Source of the DNA: CAZXEU01 sp964639665
GTDB lineage: Bacteria > Bacteroidota > Rhodothermia > Rhodothermales > Bin80
DNA length: 13,945 nt
NCBI GenBank assembly: GCA_964639665.1
Contig: CAZXEU010000084.1
Span: 1-13,945 of the forward strand
Direction: 5' to 3'
Of this stretch, positions 7,630-13,945 are shown piece by piece (position 1 is the stretch's first letter; each line of letters starts with the position of its first letter). Under the pieces are notes generated by a model that had not been told where the DNA came from, did not search any database, and was given only the letters and a program-made list of their open reading frames with translations. Made by a program: the position numbers and the translations under genes.

Positions 7630-8358
7630 TCAGATCTCCTCAAGACCGAGCAAGAGTAGCACCGGCGGCCGCGCTCGCAGCACCCTGGCGTGAAAGATGC
7701 GCACGTCCTCCACCGACAGCGGGCCCGGCGCAGCCGCTGGCCCAATCAGAATGCTGGCCCGAACGCCGCCAGCGGACACATGCAGGGCATCCTCTTCAAG
7801 AGCCGCAATCGTGGCTTCAAAGCTGGCAATCTGCCCTTCGGCCTCCTCCGCTGCAGCGGCAAGGTCCGCAAGATCGTAGTAGGCCACGCTCCACTCAGCA
7901 GTATCAATCCGGGCAGCGATAGGCTCGAGAATCTGGAGAACGCCCTCAAAATACCTGCCATTCACAAAGTGCGCCGCAGTTGCCACCATCAAGGAGTCTA
8001 CTACAGATTCCGGCAAGCTCCACCGCATACCCATGCCGGCCTCTACGTGTCGCAGCCGCTCTGCCATGGCTACGCAAAACACGATGTAGTTGTTAAGCGG
8101 CGCTTCATCCAGGCCCCAGTCCGCCGCCACCGCCCGCGAGAAACCCTCGATGCTCCCGCCTTCCAGTGACGGCACAAACACGCTGACCAGCCGCGCGGAA
8201 GTGCGCTCCTCCAATGCCACGAGCATATCACGAAGCTCGGCCTCTTCCGCATCGCTCAAGAGGCCTGCCTCGTCCGCCACCCAGTCCGGGCGCAACCCTC
8301 CGTCCCGCGCGGAGCAGGCCGCCGCGAGGACAACCGCCGCCATGATCACGCAACGCAC
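7630..8358 (-). CDS. TPM-domain lipoprotein (putative)
   Basis: The preferred product is 242 residues from a GTG at 8358, because GAGGAG (plus-strand 8364-8369) sits 5 bases upstream of it. A longer form of 250 residues from the ATG at 8382 would overlap hisI by 11 bases and has no Shine-Dalgarno. The N-terminus reads VIMAAVVLAAAC followed by SARDGG, a lipoprotein-like signal with an imperfect lipobox (Ala rather than Leu at -3). The mature part matches the TPM (TLP18.3/Psb32/MOLO-1) pattern: VADEAGLLSDAEEAELRDML, an LVSVFVPSL strand, ADWGLDE, and a conserved-looking VEAGMGMRW. The TPM family includes phosphatases and photosystem-repair factors, but most bacterial members have no known function. 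Unlike many TPM proteins, it has no C-terminal membrane helix or Gly/Ser-rich tail. It follows hisI by 13 bases on the minus strand, so the two are probably one transcript. Confidence 0.78.
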   Translation of the reverse strand: MRCVIMAAVVLAAACSARDGGLRPDWVADEAGLLSDAEEAELRDMLVALEERTSARLVSVFVPSLEGGSIEGFSRAVAADWGLDEAPLNNYIVFCVAMAERLRHVEAGMGMRWSLPESVVDSLMVATAAHFVNGRYFEGVLQILEPIAARIDTAEWSVAYYDLADLAAAAEEAEGQIASFEATIAALEEDALHVSAGGVRASILIGPAAAPGPLSVEDVRIFHARVLRARPPVLLLLGLEEI

Positions 8359-8363
8359 CGGCG

Positions 8364-8369
8364 CTCCTC
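8364..8369 (-). promoter_or_regulatory. Shine-Dalgarno GAGGAG deciding a GTG start for the TPM gene
   Basis: On the minus strand GAGGAG is followed by 5 bases and then GTG at 8358. This is a better initiation site than the tandem ATGs at 8382 and 8379, which lie within the end of hisI and lack a ribosome binding site. With the GTG start the signal peptide becomes short and basic-hydrophobic, as expected for a lipoprotein. Confidence 0.6.
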
Positions 8370-8371
8370 GA

Positions 8372-8731
8372 TCAAGCATCATCCGCGCCAGACGGGGTGC
8401 CGCCGACCTTCAACTGCCGAAAGAAGCACGACCTGCGACCGGTATGGCACGCACCCTCCCCGACCTGCCGCACGCGAAACAGCAGGGTATCGCCGTCGCA
8501 ATCCAGTGCCACGCTATTCACTTCCTGGAAATTGCCACTCGTTTCCCCCTTTACCCATTCCTGCGACCTGGAGCGGCTCCAATAGGTCATCAGGCCGCTC
8601 TCGAGCGTCTTGACCAGGGTTTCCTCGCTCATATACGCCAACATCAACACTTCTTCCGTGGCAAAGTCCTGCACCACGACAGGCACCAGCCCGCGCTCGT
8701 CGAACCGTACGCGATCTACAATCTGAAGCAT
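8372..8731 (-). CDS. hisI: Phosphoribosyl-AMP cyclohydrolase
   Basis: This 119-residue protein catalyses the third step of histidine biosynthesis, opening the purine ring of phosphoribosyl-AMP to give ProFAR precursor in the cytoplasm. The family signature is complete. YWSRSRSQEWVKGETSGN spans residues 50-67. LDCDGD provides Asp 77, Cys 78, Asp 79 and Asp 81 for the Mg and Zn sites. GEGACHTGRRSCF provides the other zinc cysteines, 95 and 102. The length is that of the stand-alone enzyme, so the pyrophosphohydrolase domain (HisE) is not fused and must be encoded elsewhere. The ATG at 8731 fits the family N-terminus, although no clear Shine-Dalgarno precedes it. It is not in a his operon here; its only close neighbour is the TPM lipoprotein gene downstream. 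Two alternative hairpins lie about 50-90 bases upstream in the leader. Confidence 0.96.
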   Translation of the reverse strand: MLQIVDRVRFDERGLVPVVVQDFATEEVLMLAYMSEETLVKTLESGLMTYWSRSRSQEWVKGETSGNFQEVNSVALDCDGDTLLFRVRQVGEGACHTGRRSCFFRQLKVGGTPSGADDA

Positions 8732-9117
8732 TCCGCATCGCTGTCAATGGAGCACATATACGGCAACGCCCGCGCTGCGCTCCCGGGCCGTCCCGGGCCT
8801 GCTGCGGTGCAGCACCCGATCACCCTACCGGCATTGGATGCCGCACATCGAACAGGCGCATAATCTGCACTGTAAAGCCCGTGTGCCTGACGATGCAGTC
8901 GAGCCGCAATTACTGCGCAGCGCCTGCGGCGAGCGTGGCAAATGGTCACATTTGCGGTTGCCCGTAGTGGTATTGCCCCTGCGGCACGTCTGCACCACAG
9001 AATCGGCGCAGCATGCGTAGCATCCTGCAGCCATTCATGCGGCAGCAAGGTTCGGCAATGCGGTACGAGACCAAGCGGGGGACAAAGCCCTGCGCTGAAC
9101 GTTTGCAGTTTCCCAAC
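8732..9117. other. Divergent 386-base spacer between hisI (minus) and yidD (plus)
   Basis: This region should hold the promoters for hisI (leftwards) and the yidD cluster (rightwards). I could not assign either with confidence. It contains two adjacent GC-rich inverted repeats at 8782-8818, listed separately. Open frames entering from yidD (possible in-frame ATGs at 9013 and 9058) show no family similarity and are taken as leader. No tRNA, leader peptide with a His-codon run or T-run terminator was seen. Confidence 0.4.
8782..8818 (-). repeat. Two overlapping, mutually exclusive hairpins in the hisI leader
   Basis: CCCGGG (8782-8787) and CCCGGG (8792-8797) can pair across a 4-base loop. Alternatively, CGGG (8794-8797) plus TGCTGC (8800-8805) can pair with GCAGCA (8809-8814) plus CCCG (8815-8818), with a 2-base bulge and a 3-base loop. 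Bases 8794-8797 are used in both, so the structures exclude each other. No T-run follows on either strand, so a classical attenuator is not shown; short GC-rich repeats are also common by chance at this GC content. Confidence 0.4.
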
Positions 9118-9408
9118 ATGGCATCATCACTCCACCAGCTGCCGCGGCGCGTGCTCGTAGTGCTGGTTCGTGCGTACCAGCGGGTCATTTCACCCCACCT
9201 GCAATCCGGATGCCGGTACGTGCCGACGTGCTCAGAATACGCGGTCGAAGCGCTCACGCGCTACGGCGCATTGAAGGGCACCGCGCTGTCCGCCTGGCGC
9301 CTTCTGCGCTGCCACCCCTGGGCAGCGCACGGCCACGATCCGCCCAGGTGGACCGGCAAGCGCCCATCTGCGGAATCAATTGAACCAGAGCCAAATGCGG
9401 TTTCGTGA
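9118..9408 (+). CDS. yidD: Membrane protein insertion efficiency factor YidD
   Basis: The chosen product has 96 residues starting at the ATG at 9118 (MASSLHQLPRR). It shows the YidD pattern: an amphipathic, positively charged N-terminal helix, then AYQRVISPHLQSGCRYVPTCSEYAVEAL, YGALKG, and RLLRCHPW ending in HDPP. The conserved cysteines are all present. YidD is a small cytoplasmic-face membrane-associated protein that helps YidC insert inner-membrane proteins. In many bacteria it lies next to rnpA and yidC; here those genes are absent. The frame is open further upstream (ATGs at 9013 and 9058), but that would add 20-35 residues with no family match and no ribosome binding site. A tail of about 20 residues after the family core is rich in Pro, Glu and Ser and probably disordered. 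moaB follows after 27 bases. Confidence 0.93.
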   Translation: MASSLHQLPRRVLVVLVRAYQRVISPHLQSGCRYVPTCSEYAVEALTRYGALKGTALSAWRLLRCHPWAAHGHDPPRWTGKRPSAESIEPEPNAVS

Positions 9409-9423
9409 GCTCACCCCGGCCAA

Positions 9424-9427
9424 GAGG
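9424..9427 (+). promoter_or_regulatory. Ribosome binding site GAGG for the GTG start of moaB
   Basis: GAGG at 9424-9427 lies 8 bases before the GTG at 9436. No ATG occurs in frame before the conserved VGCAVITVSDTR segment, so this site supports the GTG as the true start. Confidence 0.55.
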
Positions 9428-9435
9428 GTGCGACC

Positions 9436-9951
9436 GTGACAAATTCACACGCACACTCGGCTGCAGCTGCCAGAATAGCCACCGTGGGCTGCGCCGTAAT
9501 TACGGTCAGCGATACGCGCACGGAAGCCAATGACACCGGCGGGCAGCACATCATATCCCGGCTTCGCGAAGAGGGGCATGACGTGAAGGGATACCAGCTG
9601 GTGCCGGATTCGCCATCCCTGGTGCAGAAGGCCATAAGCGACCTGGCGCGGGAAGCAGGCCTGGTGTTGCTTTCGGGAGGAACGGGAATCAGCAGGCGCG
9701 ACAACACGCACGAGGCCGTCAGAGCGCTGCTGGACAAGGAGATCCCTGGATTCGGCGAGCTGTTCAGGTCACTTTCCTACCAAGAGATTGGTGCGGCGGC
9801 CATGCTCTCGCGTGCCATCGGCGGCATATACCGCGGCACGGTGGTATTCTCCATGCCCGGGGCCCTGCCGGCGATACGCCTGGCCATGGAAAAGCTCATT
9901 GTCCCCGAGATTCGCCACCTTGTCAGCGAACTCCGCAAGCACCGCACGTAG
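9436..9951 (+). CDS. moaB: MoaB/MogA-family molybdenum cofactor biosynthesis protein
   Basis: This is a 171-residue protein of the MoCF-binding fold, which binds molybdopterin. MogA-type members adenylate it with ATP before molybdenum insertion. Visible motifs are VITVSDTR near residues 21-28, DTGGQHI, LLSGGTGISRRDNTHEAV near residues 74-91 (ligand-binding loop with the conserved Asp), and LLDKEIPGFGELFRSLSYQEIG. Near the C-terminus is GTVVFSMPGALPAIRLAMEKL, where the more usual form is MPGSPAAV. Length fits the family. Start: GTG at 9436 with GAGG 8 bases upstream; the first dozen residues are Ala/His-rich and not conserved. It lies 27 bases after yidD, with an unknown exported protein gene 50 bases downstream. 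No other molybdenum cofactor gene or molybdoenzyme is in the window, so MoaB versus MogA activity cannot be separated. Confidence 0.93.
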   Translation: MTNSHAHSAAAARIATVGCAVITVSDTRTEANDTGGQHIISRLREEGHDVKGYQLVPDSPSLVQKAISDLAREAGLVLLSGGTGISRRDNTHEAVRALLDKEIPGFGELFRSLSYQEIGAAAMLSRAIGGIYRGTVVFSMPGALPAIRLAMEKLIVPEIRHLVSELRKHRT

Positions 9952-10001
9952 CGCAGCCATCCCACGCCATTGCGGGCCCGACAGTTACCACTCAACGCAC
10001 C

Positions 10002-10610
10002 TTGCTTCGCTCCTCTTGCATAGCAGCAATCGTTCTGTGGGCCGCAGCTACGTCAGTTCGCGCCCAGGACTTGCACACGAACCTTGAGGCGTACCAGCTA
10101 TTGGCCGTGCGCTGCCTGTCCGACGCGCCCGCCACGCGCAGCGCGTTCCGCCTGGAGCCCGCACCGACCATGCCCTACCTGCGCCAGGCGCTAGTGCAGT
10201 ACTGGAAAGGGCAGGGACGCGCCATCTACTTGGCGGATACGTCCTCCACGGTCCGTACCAGGGACCTCGACCGGCTAACCTATGGCGTGCATGAGGCTCG
10301 GGTCCGCTACGAGAAGGCCCGGCGGAGGATCCTCAGCCGCACGGTGGAGCTGGAGCTGCACTACGCGCTGATTGCGCCGTCGGGCGAAATACTTGCGGAC
10401 GAGCCATGCCGCAGGGAGTACTCGGACACAATTCGGCGAAGCTCGGTCAGCGGACTGGAAATGCCGACACTCCCGGAAACGGTGGGCGCAATTCCGGACG
10501 CAGGCTGGACGCGCCGCTACCTTGAACCGGCTGTACTGGCCACCGCCAGCGCCCTTACGGCCTTCCTGTTCTTCAGACTGCGCAGCGAGTCTTCCAATGG
10601 CGGAGGCTAG
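10002..10610 (+). CDS. Exported protein of unknown function with C-terminal membrane helix
   Basis: I do not recognise this 202-residue protein. The frame has no ATG or GTG between the moaB stop and the hydrophobic segment, so the TTG at 10002 is the likely start, and translation gives a signal peptide ending TSVRAQ before DLH. The mature part is Arg/Glu-rich with a likely long helix (VRYEKARRRILSRTVELELHY). It has Cys residues at ARCL and PCRREY positions, then a hydrophobic stretch AVLATASALTAFLFF near residues 178-192, followed by a short polar tail. This suggests a periplasmic domain held by a single C-terminal helix, with a topology like a small anchored accessory factor. Its end overlaps the start of the Ig-like lipoprotein gene by 14 bases, so the two are probably translationally coupled and may act together. 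Base usage resembles the neighbours. The coding call is good, the function is unknown. Confidence 0.75.
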   Translation: MLRSSCIAAIVLWAAATSVRAQDLHTNLEAYQLLAVRCLSDAPATRSAFRLEPAPTMPYLRQALVQYWKGQGRAIYLADTSSTVRTRDLDRLTYGVHEARVRYEKARRRILSRTVELELHYALIAPSGEILADEPCRREYSDTIRRSSVSGLEMPTLPETVGAIPDAGWTRRYLEPAVLATASALTAFLFFRLRSESSNGGG

Positions 10611-12306
10611 CGGAATAACAGGGCCTGATACGTGCGCCGGGCACGTGCCTCGTCCGGTCCACGCCGCTTGGCGCTTGGTGCCGCCCGTGCTGGCGCTCCT
10701 TGCCTGGGCGTGTGCGGAGCCCATGCTTCCGACGGGTGGTCCGGCAGATCGCACGCCGCCCGCAATTGCGTCTTCCTTGCCGGAAAACGAATCCGTGCTC
10801 TTCGAAGGCAATGCGGTGCGCCTGGTCTTTTCCGAATACGTGGATCAAGCCTCGTTCGCGCGCGCGTTCTCGGTTGCACCGCCGTTTGAAGGCCAACTCA
10901 GATTCAGGTGGCGCAAGCGGCGCGTGGACATCTCCTTTCCGGAGCCACTGCGCCCCAATACCACTTTCGTGATTACCATGGACACGGACTTGCGCGATGC
11001 CCGCGGCGTACCATTGACGGCGCCCATTTCATTGGCATTCTCCACCGGAGCTGTCATAGACCAGGGGCGACTTACCGGACGCGTGGTGGAGCCGCTCGGC
11101 GGACTTGCCGCTGCGGGATTCGATGTCCTGGCTTACCCGCAAGAAGAGGACGGCTCGGAAGGAACGCCTTATCGTACGCAGACGGACGAGGAGGGCAGGT
11201 TTTCTCTGGCCTACCTGCGAGAGGGAGATTACAGGGTCCTGGTCCTGGGCGATCGCAACCGCAATCTGCAGCCGGATGCGAACGAAGCCTTTGCAGTCTC
11301 TCCCGTAGAAACGCTGGAGACCACGAAAGACACCACGCACTCCGACATGCTGTGGGTCATTGCGCGCCTGGACACACTCGCTCCTGCCGTGAACCGGGCA
11401 CGCCTCCAGAGTGCGGGCCTCCTGCAGGTCCGCTTCTCCGAGTCCATAGTCCTTCAACACCGGGAACCGGAGCGCTGGACGCTTGCCGATTCCGTTTCGG
11501 GGCAACGCTTCACCGTGCGCCAGGTATTTCAGATCATGGATGATCCGCGCAGCGTTTTTCTTAGCGCAGACATTCCGGCAGACCGTTCCCTGACACTGGC
11601 AGCAGATCCATCAATAGCCGACTCAAGTGGCAACAGCCTGGAGCGGGAGGCGGTGTATTTCAATTCGGGTGCACAGCCGGACTCCGCAGCGCTCAGGCTG
11701 TTGCGATTTCTGCCCTCGCAGAGCGATCCGGAGGTCATCCTGGCATCGGGAGCAACGCCGGGCCTCCTCTTCAGCGAGCCTCCAGGTGCTGCCGTACTCC
11801 CGCAACTGGTGACAGCAACGGACAGCGCCGGAGCGCTGCGCACGTTTCAGGCACAGACCCGGGATGGCACTTCCTACCTGCTGCATTTCGATCCCGGGCT
11901 GGCGCCGGGGGAGCGGGTGCGCATCCAGGTCGAAATCGGCGACTCGCTCCATGTGCAGCAGTTCGCTCTTGCCTCTACCAGAGACCTTGGCAGCCTGAGC
12001 GGCGCTGTTGGCCCGCTGGCGCAGGATTCACCCGTGGTTGTGGAAATCTACGAAGCAGGCACGAAGGGCAGGCCTCTTGGCACTGCCCTGGCAGATCCTT
12101 CGGGGGCATTTTCGCTGGCAGGATTGGCAGAGGGCGCCTACGACCTTCGCATTTACGCTGATCTCGACGGGAACCGGAGGTGGGACGGCGGAAGCATAAG
12201 GCCATACCGCCGCGCCGAGCCGATCACGTGGACGACCGAGCCCGCCATGGTCCGGGCGAGATGGGACAGCGCCCTCGCCGATACCCTCGTGTTTGCGCAG
12301 CAATGA
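10597..12306 (+). CDS. Ig-like (Big_5/SbsA-type) domain lipoprotein
   Basis: From the ATG at 10597 this gives 569 residues. The N-terminus has a hydrophobic run PPVLALLAWAC and a lipidation-type Cys 39, followed at once by AEPMLPTGGPADRTPPAI. That Cys-x(5)-PTGGP-x(4)-TPP form is the hallmark of a widespread Bacteroidota lipoprotein family with a Big_5/SbsA Ig-like domain. The Ig domain follows (VRLVFSEYVDQASF, LRPNTTFVITMDTDLRD, LAFSTGAVID). A carboxypeptidase-regulatory-like beta sandwich comes next (GRLTGRVVEPLGG, GRFSLAYLREGDYRVLVLGDRNRN). A second such module lies near the C-terminus, with DLDGNRRWDGG and ITWTTEPAMVRARWD. It is probably an outer-membrane or periplasmic surface lipoprotein with an adhesive or structural role; the biochemical function of the family is unknown. 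The open frame extends upstream to 10372, but that part lies in the preceding gene and precedes the signal peptide, so it is not used. A GTG 16 codons further in is an alternative start. Confidence 0.85.
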   Translation: MAEASGITGPDTCAGHVPRPVHAAWRLVPPVLALLAWACAEPMLPTGGPADRTPPAIASSLPENESVLFEGNAVRLVFSEYVDQASFARAFSVAPPFEGQLRFRWRKRRVDISFPEPLRPNTTFVITMDTDLRDARGVPLTAPISLAFSTGAVIDQGRLTGRVVEPLGGLAAAGFDVLAYPQEEDGSEGTPYRTQTDEEGRFSLAYLREGDYRVLVLGDRNRNLQPDANEAFAVSPVETLETTKDTTHSDMLWVIARLDTLAPAVNRARLQSAGLLQVRFSESIVLQHREPERWTLADSVSGQRFTVRQVFQIMDDPRSVFLSADIPADRSLTLAADPSIADSSGNSLEREAVYFNSGAQPDSAALRLLRFLPSQSDPEVILASGATPGLLFSEPPGAAVLPQLVTATDSAGALRTFQAQTRDGTSYLLHFDPGLAPGERVRIQVEIGDSLHVQQFALASTRDLGSLSGAVGPLAQDSPVVVEIYEAGTKGRPLGTALADPSGAFSLAGLAEGAYDLRIYADLDGNRRWDGGSIRPYRRAEPITWTTEPAMVRARWDSALADTLVFAQQ

Positions 12307-12382
12307 CCAAGCCATGCTGTGCGCCAGGCCAAATTGCCCGTCCGTAGATTGACTGGATATCCGCCTCATTGCATCCGGCTTC

Positions 12383-13936
12383 ATGAACTCCACTCAAGAT
12401 CTGGTCCGCGTCATGTCCTCCGACGGACAGCGAATCGCCGACCAGGAGACCATTGAGGCTTTTGGTCTGTCCGGACGCACCCTCATGGAGCTGGCGGGAA
12501 GCGGCGCGGCCAGGGTCATGGGCCGAGAATTCGCTCCCCTTGCCGGCCGGCGCATAGCCATCTTCTGCGGCAAGGGCAACAACGGCGGAGACGGGTTCGT
12601 GGCAGGGCGGTGGCTGCATGAGCGGGGCGCCTCGGTAGACATACTGGCGCCGCCGTCGGTCTCGACCGCCGATGCCGCGCACAACCTGACGCTCTTGCGC
12701 AAGGTAGCCTCGGAATCGAACCGGCTGCGCATCGGCAGTTTGCAGGACAATACGCAGGCGGACCTGTACGTGGACGCACTCCTGGGAACGGGCGTGGGAA
12801 GTCCGCTGCGCGAGCCCATGCTGGGCCTCGTTGCCCGCCTGAACGCAGCGAACGGTCCCGTTGTCTCACTTGACGTACCCACCGGGCTGCATCCGGACCG
12901 TGGCACCGTCCTCGGACAAGCCGTGCGTGCCGCATATACCGTTACGATGGGAGCGCTCAAACCGGGCCTTGTACTGGGCGACGGTCCGGAGCTGGCCGGG
13001 CGAGTCGAAATCGTGGACATCGGGGTCCCCAGGACCATCATGGACCGGGCGCACGGATTGTCCGGGCGAATCTGGCTGACTACGGACGCGGCCGTCGCCG
13101 GCCTTCTGCCCAATCGCGCACGGCATGCGCACAAGTACAGCGTGGGCATGGCTCTGGTAGTCGGCGGCGCACCCGGATTGACGGGCGCGCCCGCCATGGC
13201 GTCCCGGGCCGCGGCACGCATTGGTGCCGGCTACGTGACGTGTGCCACCCGGGCATCCCTGCAGCCGGTGCTTGCCGGCAAGCTGACAGAAATCGCAACG
13301 GTAGCGTTGCCGGAGACCGACTCTGGCCGAATGGATGTCGGGCAGGCTCTCCGGACGCTGGAGGTGCGTATGGCGAAAGCGAGCGCAATACTCGTGGGTC
13401 CAGGGCTCGGGCGGGACCCGGAGGCCGCGGAATTGGCCCGACAACTGGTCCGAACCGCTGAACTGCCCATGGTGGTCGACGCAGATGGCCTGAATGCGCT
13501 GGTGGACATGGAAGGCGAGCTGGGCGCCCTGGCCCGAGGGCGATTGATCCTGACTCCCCACGAGGGAGAATTCCGGCGTCTTGTGGACATAGACCTGGCC
13601 GACCGGGTAGGCGCAGCCCGGGCTTGCGCAGAGCGGTGGAACTCAACCCTCTTGCTGAAAGGCATGCCGAGCGTCGTGGCATCCCCGACAGGAGAAGTCT
13701 ACATATGCGCCACGGGCAACCCCGCACTGGCCACTGCCGGTACCGGGGACGTCCTGGCCGGCCTCTGCGCCGGCCTCCTGGCCCAGGGGCTGTCACCGAC
13801 AGAGGCGGCCGTGTGCGCGGTCCACCTCGGAGGAGCCGCCTCGGACCGTTACGCTTCAAGGGGTGAGGGCCGCTCCATGATGGCCATGGATCTGGTACGC
13901 GAGCTACCCGGCCTGCTGTCGGAACGGTTCAGTTAG
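12383..13936 (+). CDS. nnr: Bifunctional NAD(P)H-hydrate repair enzyme (epimerase + ADP/ATP-dependent dehydratase)
   Basis: This is a complete 517-residue two-domain protein that repairs hydrated NADH and NADPH in the cytoplasm. Residues about 1-225 form the YjeF_N epimerase domain, which interconverts R and S hydrates. It has CGKGNNGGDGF (62-72), YVDALLGTGVGSPLREP, and SLDVPTGLHPD with catalytic Asp 164. Residues about 235-515 form the ribokinase-like dehydratase domain, which uses ADP or ATP. It has HKYSVGMALVVGG, ILVGPGLGRD, VVDADGLNAL, LTPHEGEFRRL and the anion-hole/catalytic NPALATAGTGDVLAG with Asp 456. The N-terminus reads LMELAG where LMENAG is common. Start: ATG at 12383 gives a short extension before VMSSDGQRIAD; an internal ATG at 12413 is possible but would begin slightly late for the family. 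Neither has a Shine-Dalgarno. The gene lies 76 bases after the Ig-like lipoprotein gene. Function is very secure. Confidence 0.96.
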   Translation: MNSTQDLVRVMSSDGQRIADQETIEAFGLSGRTLMELAGSGAARVMGREFAPLAGRRIAIFCGKGNNGGDGFVAGRWLHERGASVDILAPPSVSTADAAHNLTLLRKVASESNRLRIGSLQDNTQADLYVDALLGTGVGSPLREPMLGLVARLNAANGPVVSLDVPTGLHPDRGTVLGQAVRAAYTVTMGALKPGLVLGDGPELAGRVEIVDIGVPRTIMDRAHGLSGRIWLTTDAAVAGLLPNRARHAHKYSVGMALVVGGAPGLTGAPAMASRAAARIGAGYVTCATRASLQPVLAGKLTEIATVALPETDSGRMDVGQALRTLEVRMAKASAILVGPGLGRDPEAAELARQLVRTAELPMVVDADGLNALVDMEGELGALARGRLILTPHEGEFRRLVDIDLADRVGAARACAERWNSTLLLKGMPSVVASPTGEVYICATGNPALATAGTGDVLAGLCAGLLAQGLSPTEAAVCAVHLGGAASDRYASRGEGRSMMAMDLVRELPGLLSERFS

Positions 13937-13945
13937 CAGCGCCGG

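Noticed and set aside
9013..9117. Longer start for yidD at 9013 or 9058
   Set aside because: The extra residues do not match the YidD family, which begins close to the RRVLVVLVRAYQR helix, and no ribosome binding site supports the upstream ATGs.
10372..10596. Longer start for the Ig-like lipoprotein at 10372
   Set aside because: It would place 75 basic residues ahead of the signal peptide and overlap the upstream exported-protein gene by over 200 bases. The lipoprotein signal points to 10597 or slightly later.
12307..12382. Possible promoter before nnr (TTGACT near 12350)
   Set aside because: No acceptable -10 hexamer lies 16-18 bases downstream. The 76-base gap is also compatible with co-transcription with the lipoprotein gene.
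12394..13221. A 275-codon minus-strand open frame inside nnr, and similar ones up to 13859
   Set aside because: They are antisense to a fully intact two-domain enzyme, with low-complexity Arg/Pro/Ser translations and no family features.

Overview
The window is a piece of a GC-rich bacterial chromosome. It most likely comes from the Bacteroidota/FCB assemblage, and a Rhodothermota-like lineage fits best. The reasons are a type IX secretion (Por/T9SS) C-terminal sorting domain on the glycoside hydrolase, a DUF5916-type outer-membrane protein, and a lipoprotein with the 'Cys-x(5)-PTGGP' start typical of Ig-like (Big_5) Bacteroidota lipoproteins. The lineage is an inference from gene content; no rRNA or tRNA gene was seen. 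I see no insertion sequence, CRISPR array, phage gene or integrase. Composition looks even, so this reads as chromosomal backbone with one accessory-looking secreted enzyme.

Left part, plus strand: the 3' end of a DUF5916 outer-membrane beta-barrel gene (1-1254, cut by the window edge) is followed after 8 bases by a flavoprotein disulfide reductase of the dihydrolipoamide dehydrogenase/mercuric reductase group (1263-2729). Its C-terminal His-Glu dyad appears to be His-Gln.

Centre, minus strand: the most striking gene is 2734-5343, an 869-residue secreted protein with the order signal peptide, Spondin_N domain, GH5 catalytic domain, CBM6-like module, T9SS sorting domain. It converges on the flavoprotein gene with only 4 bases between the stops. 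Upstream of it on the same strand are a membrane-anchored SGNH/GDSL hydrolase with a helical-repeat tail (5574-7280), a small TPM-domain lipoprotein (7630-8358 or 8382), and hisI for histidine biosynthesis (8372-8731). hisI and the TPM gene look co-transcribed.

Right part, plus strand: after a 386-base divergent spacer comes a co-directional cluster. It holds yidD (membrane protein insertion), a moaB/mogA-family gene (molybdenum cofactor), an exported protein of unknown function with a TTG start, an Ig-like lipoprotein overlapping it by 14 bases, and a complete bifunctional NAD(P)H-hydrate repair enzyme (nnr). The tight spacing or overlap of yidD, moaB, the unknown gene and the lipoprotein suggests one transcript; nnr follows after 76 bases.

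The candidate for something unusual is the Spondin_N-GH5-CBM6-T9SS protein. Lesser points are an exported unknown gene coupled to a lipoprotein, two mutually exclusive hairpins upstream of hisI, and a short open frame with coding-like base usage after the TPM gene. I do not see convincing evidence of a new defence or mobile system here.
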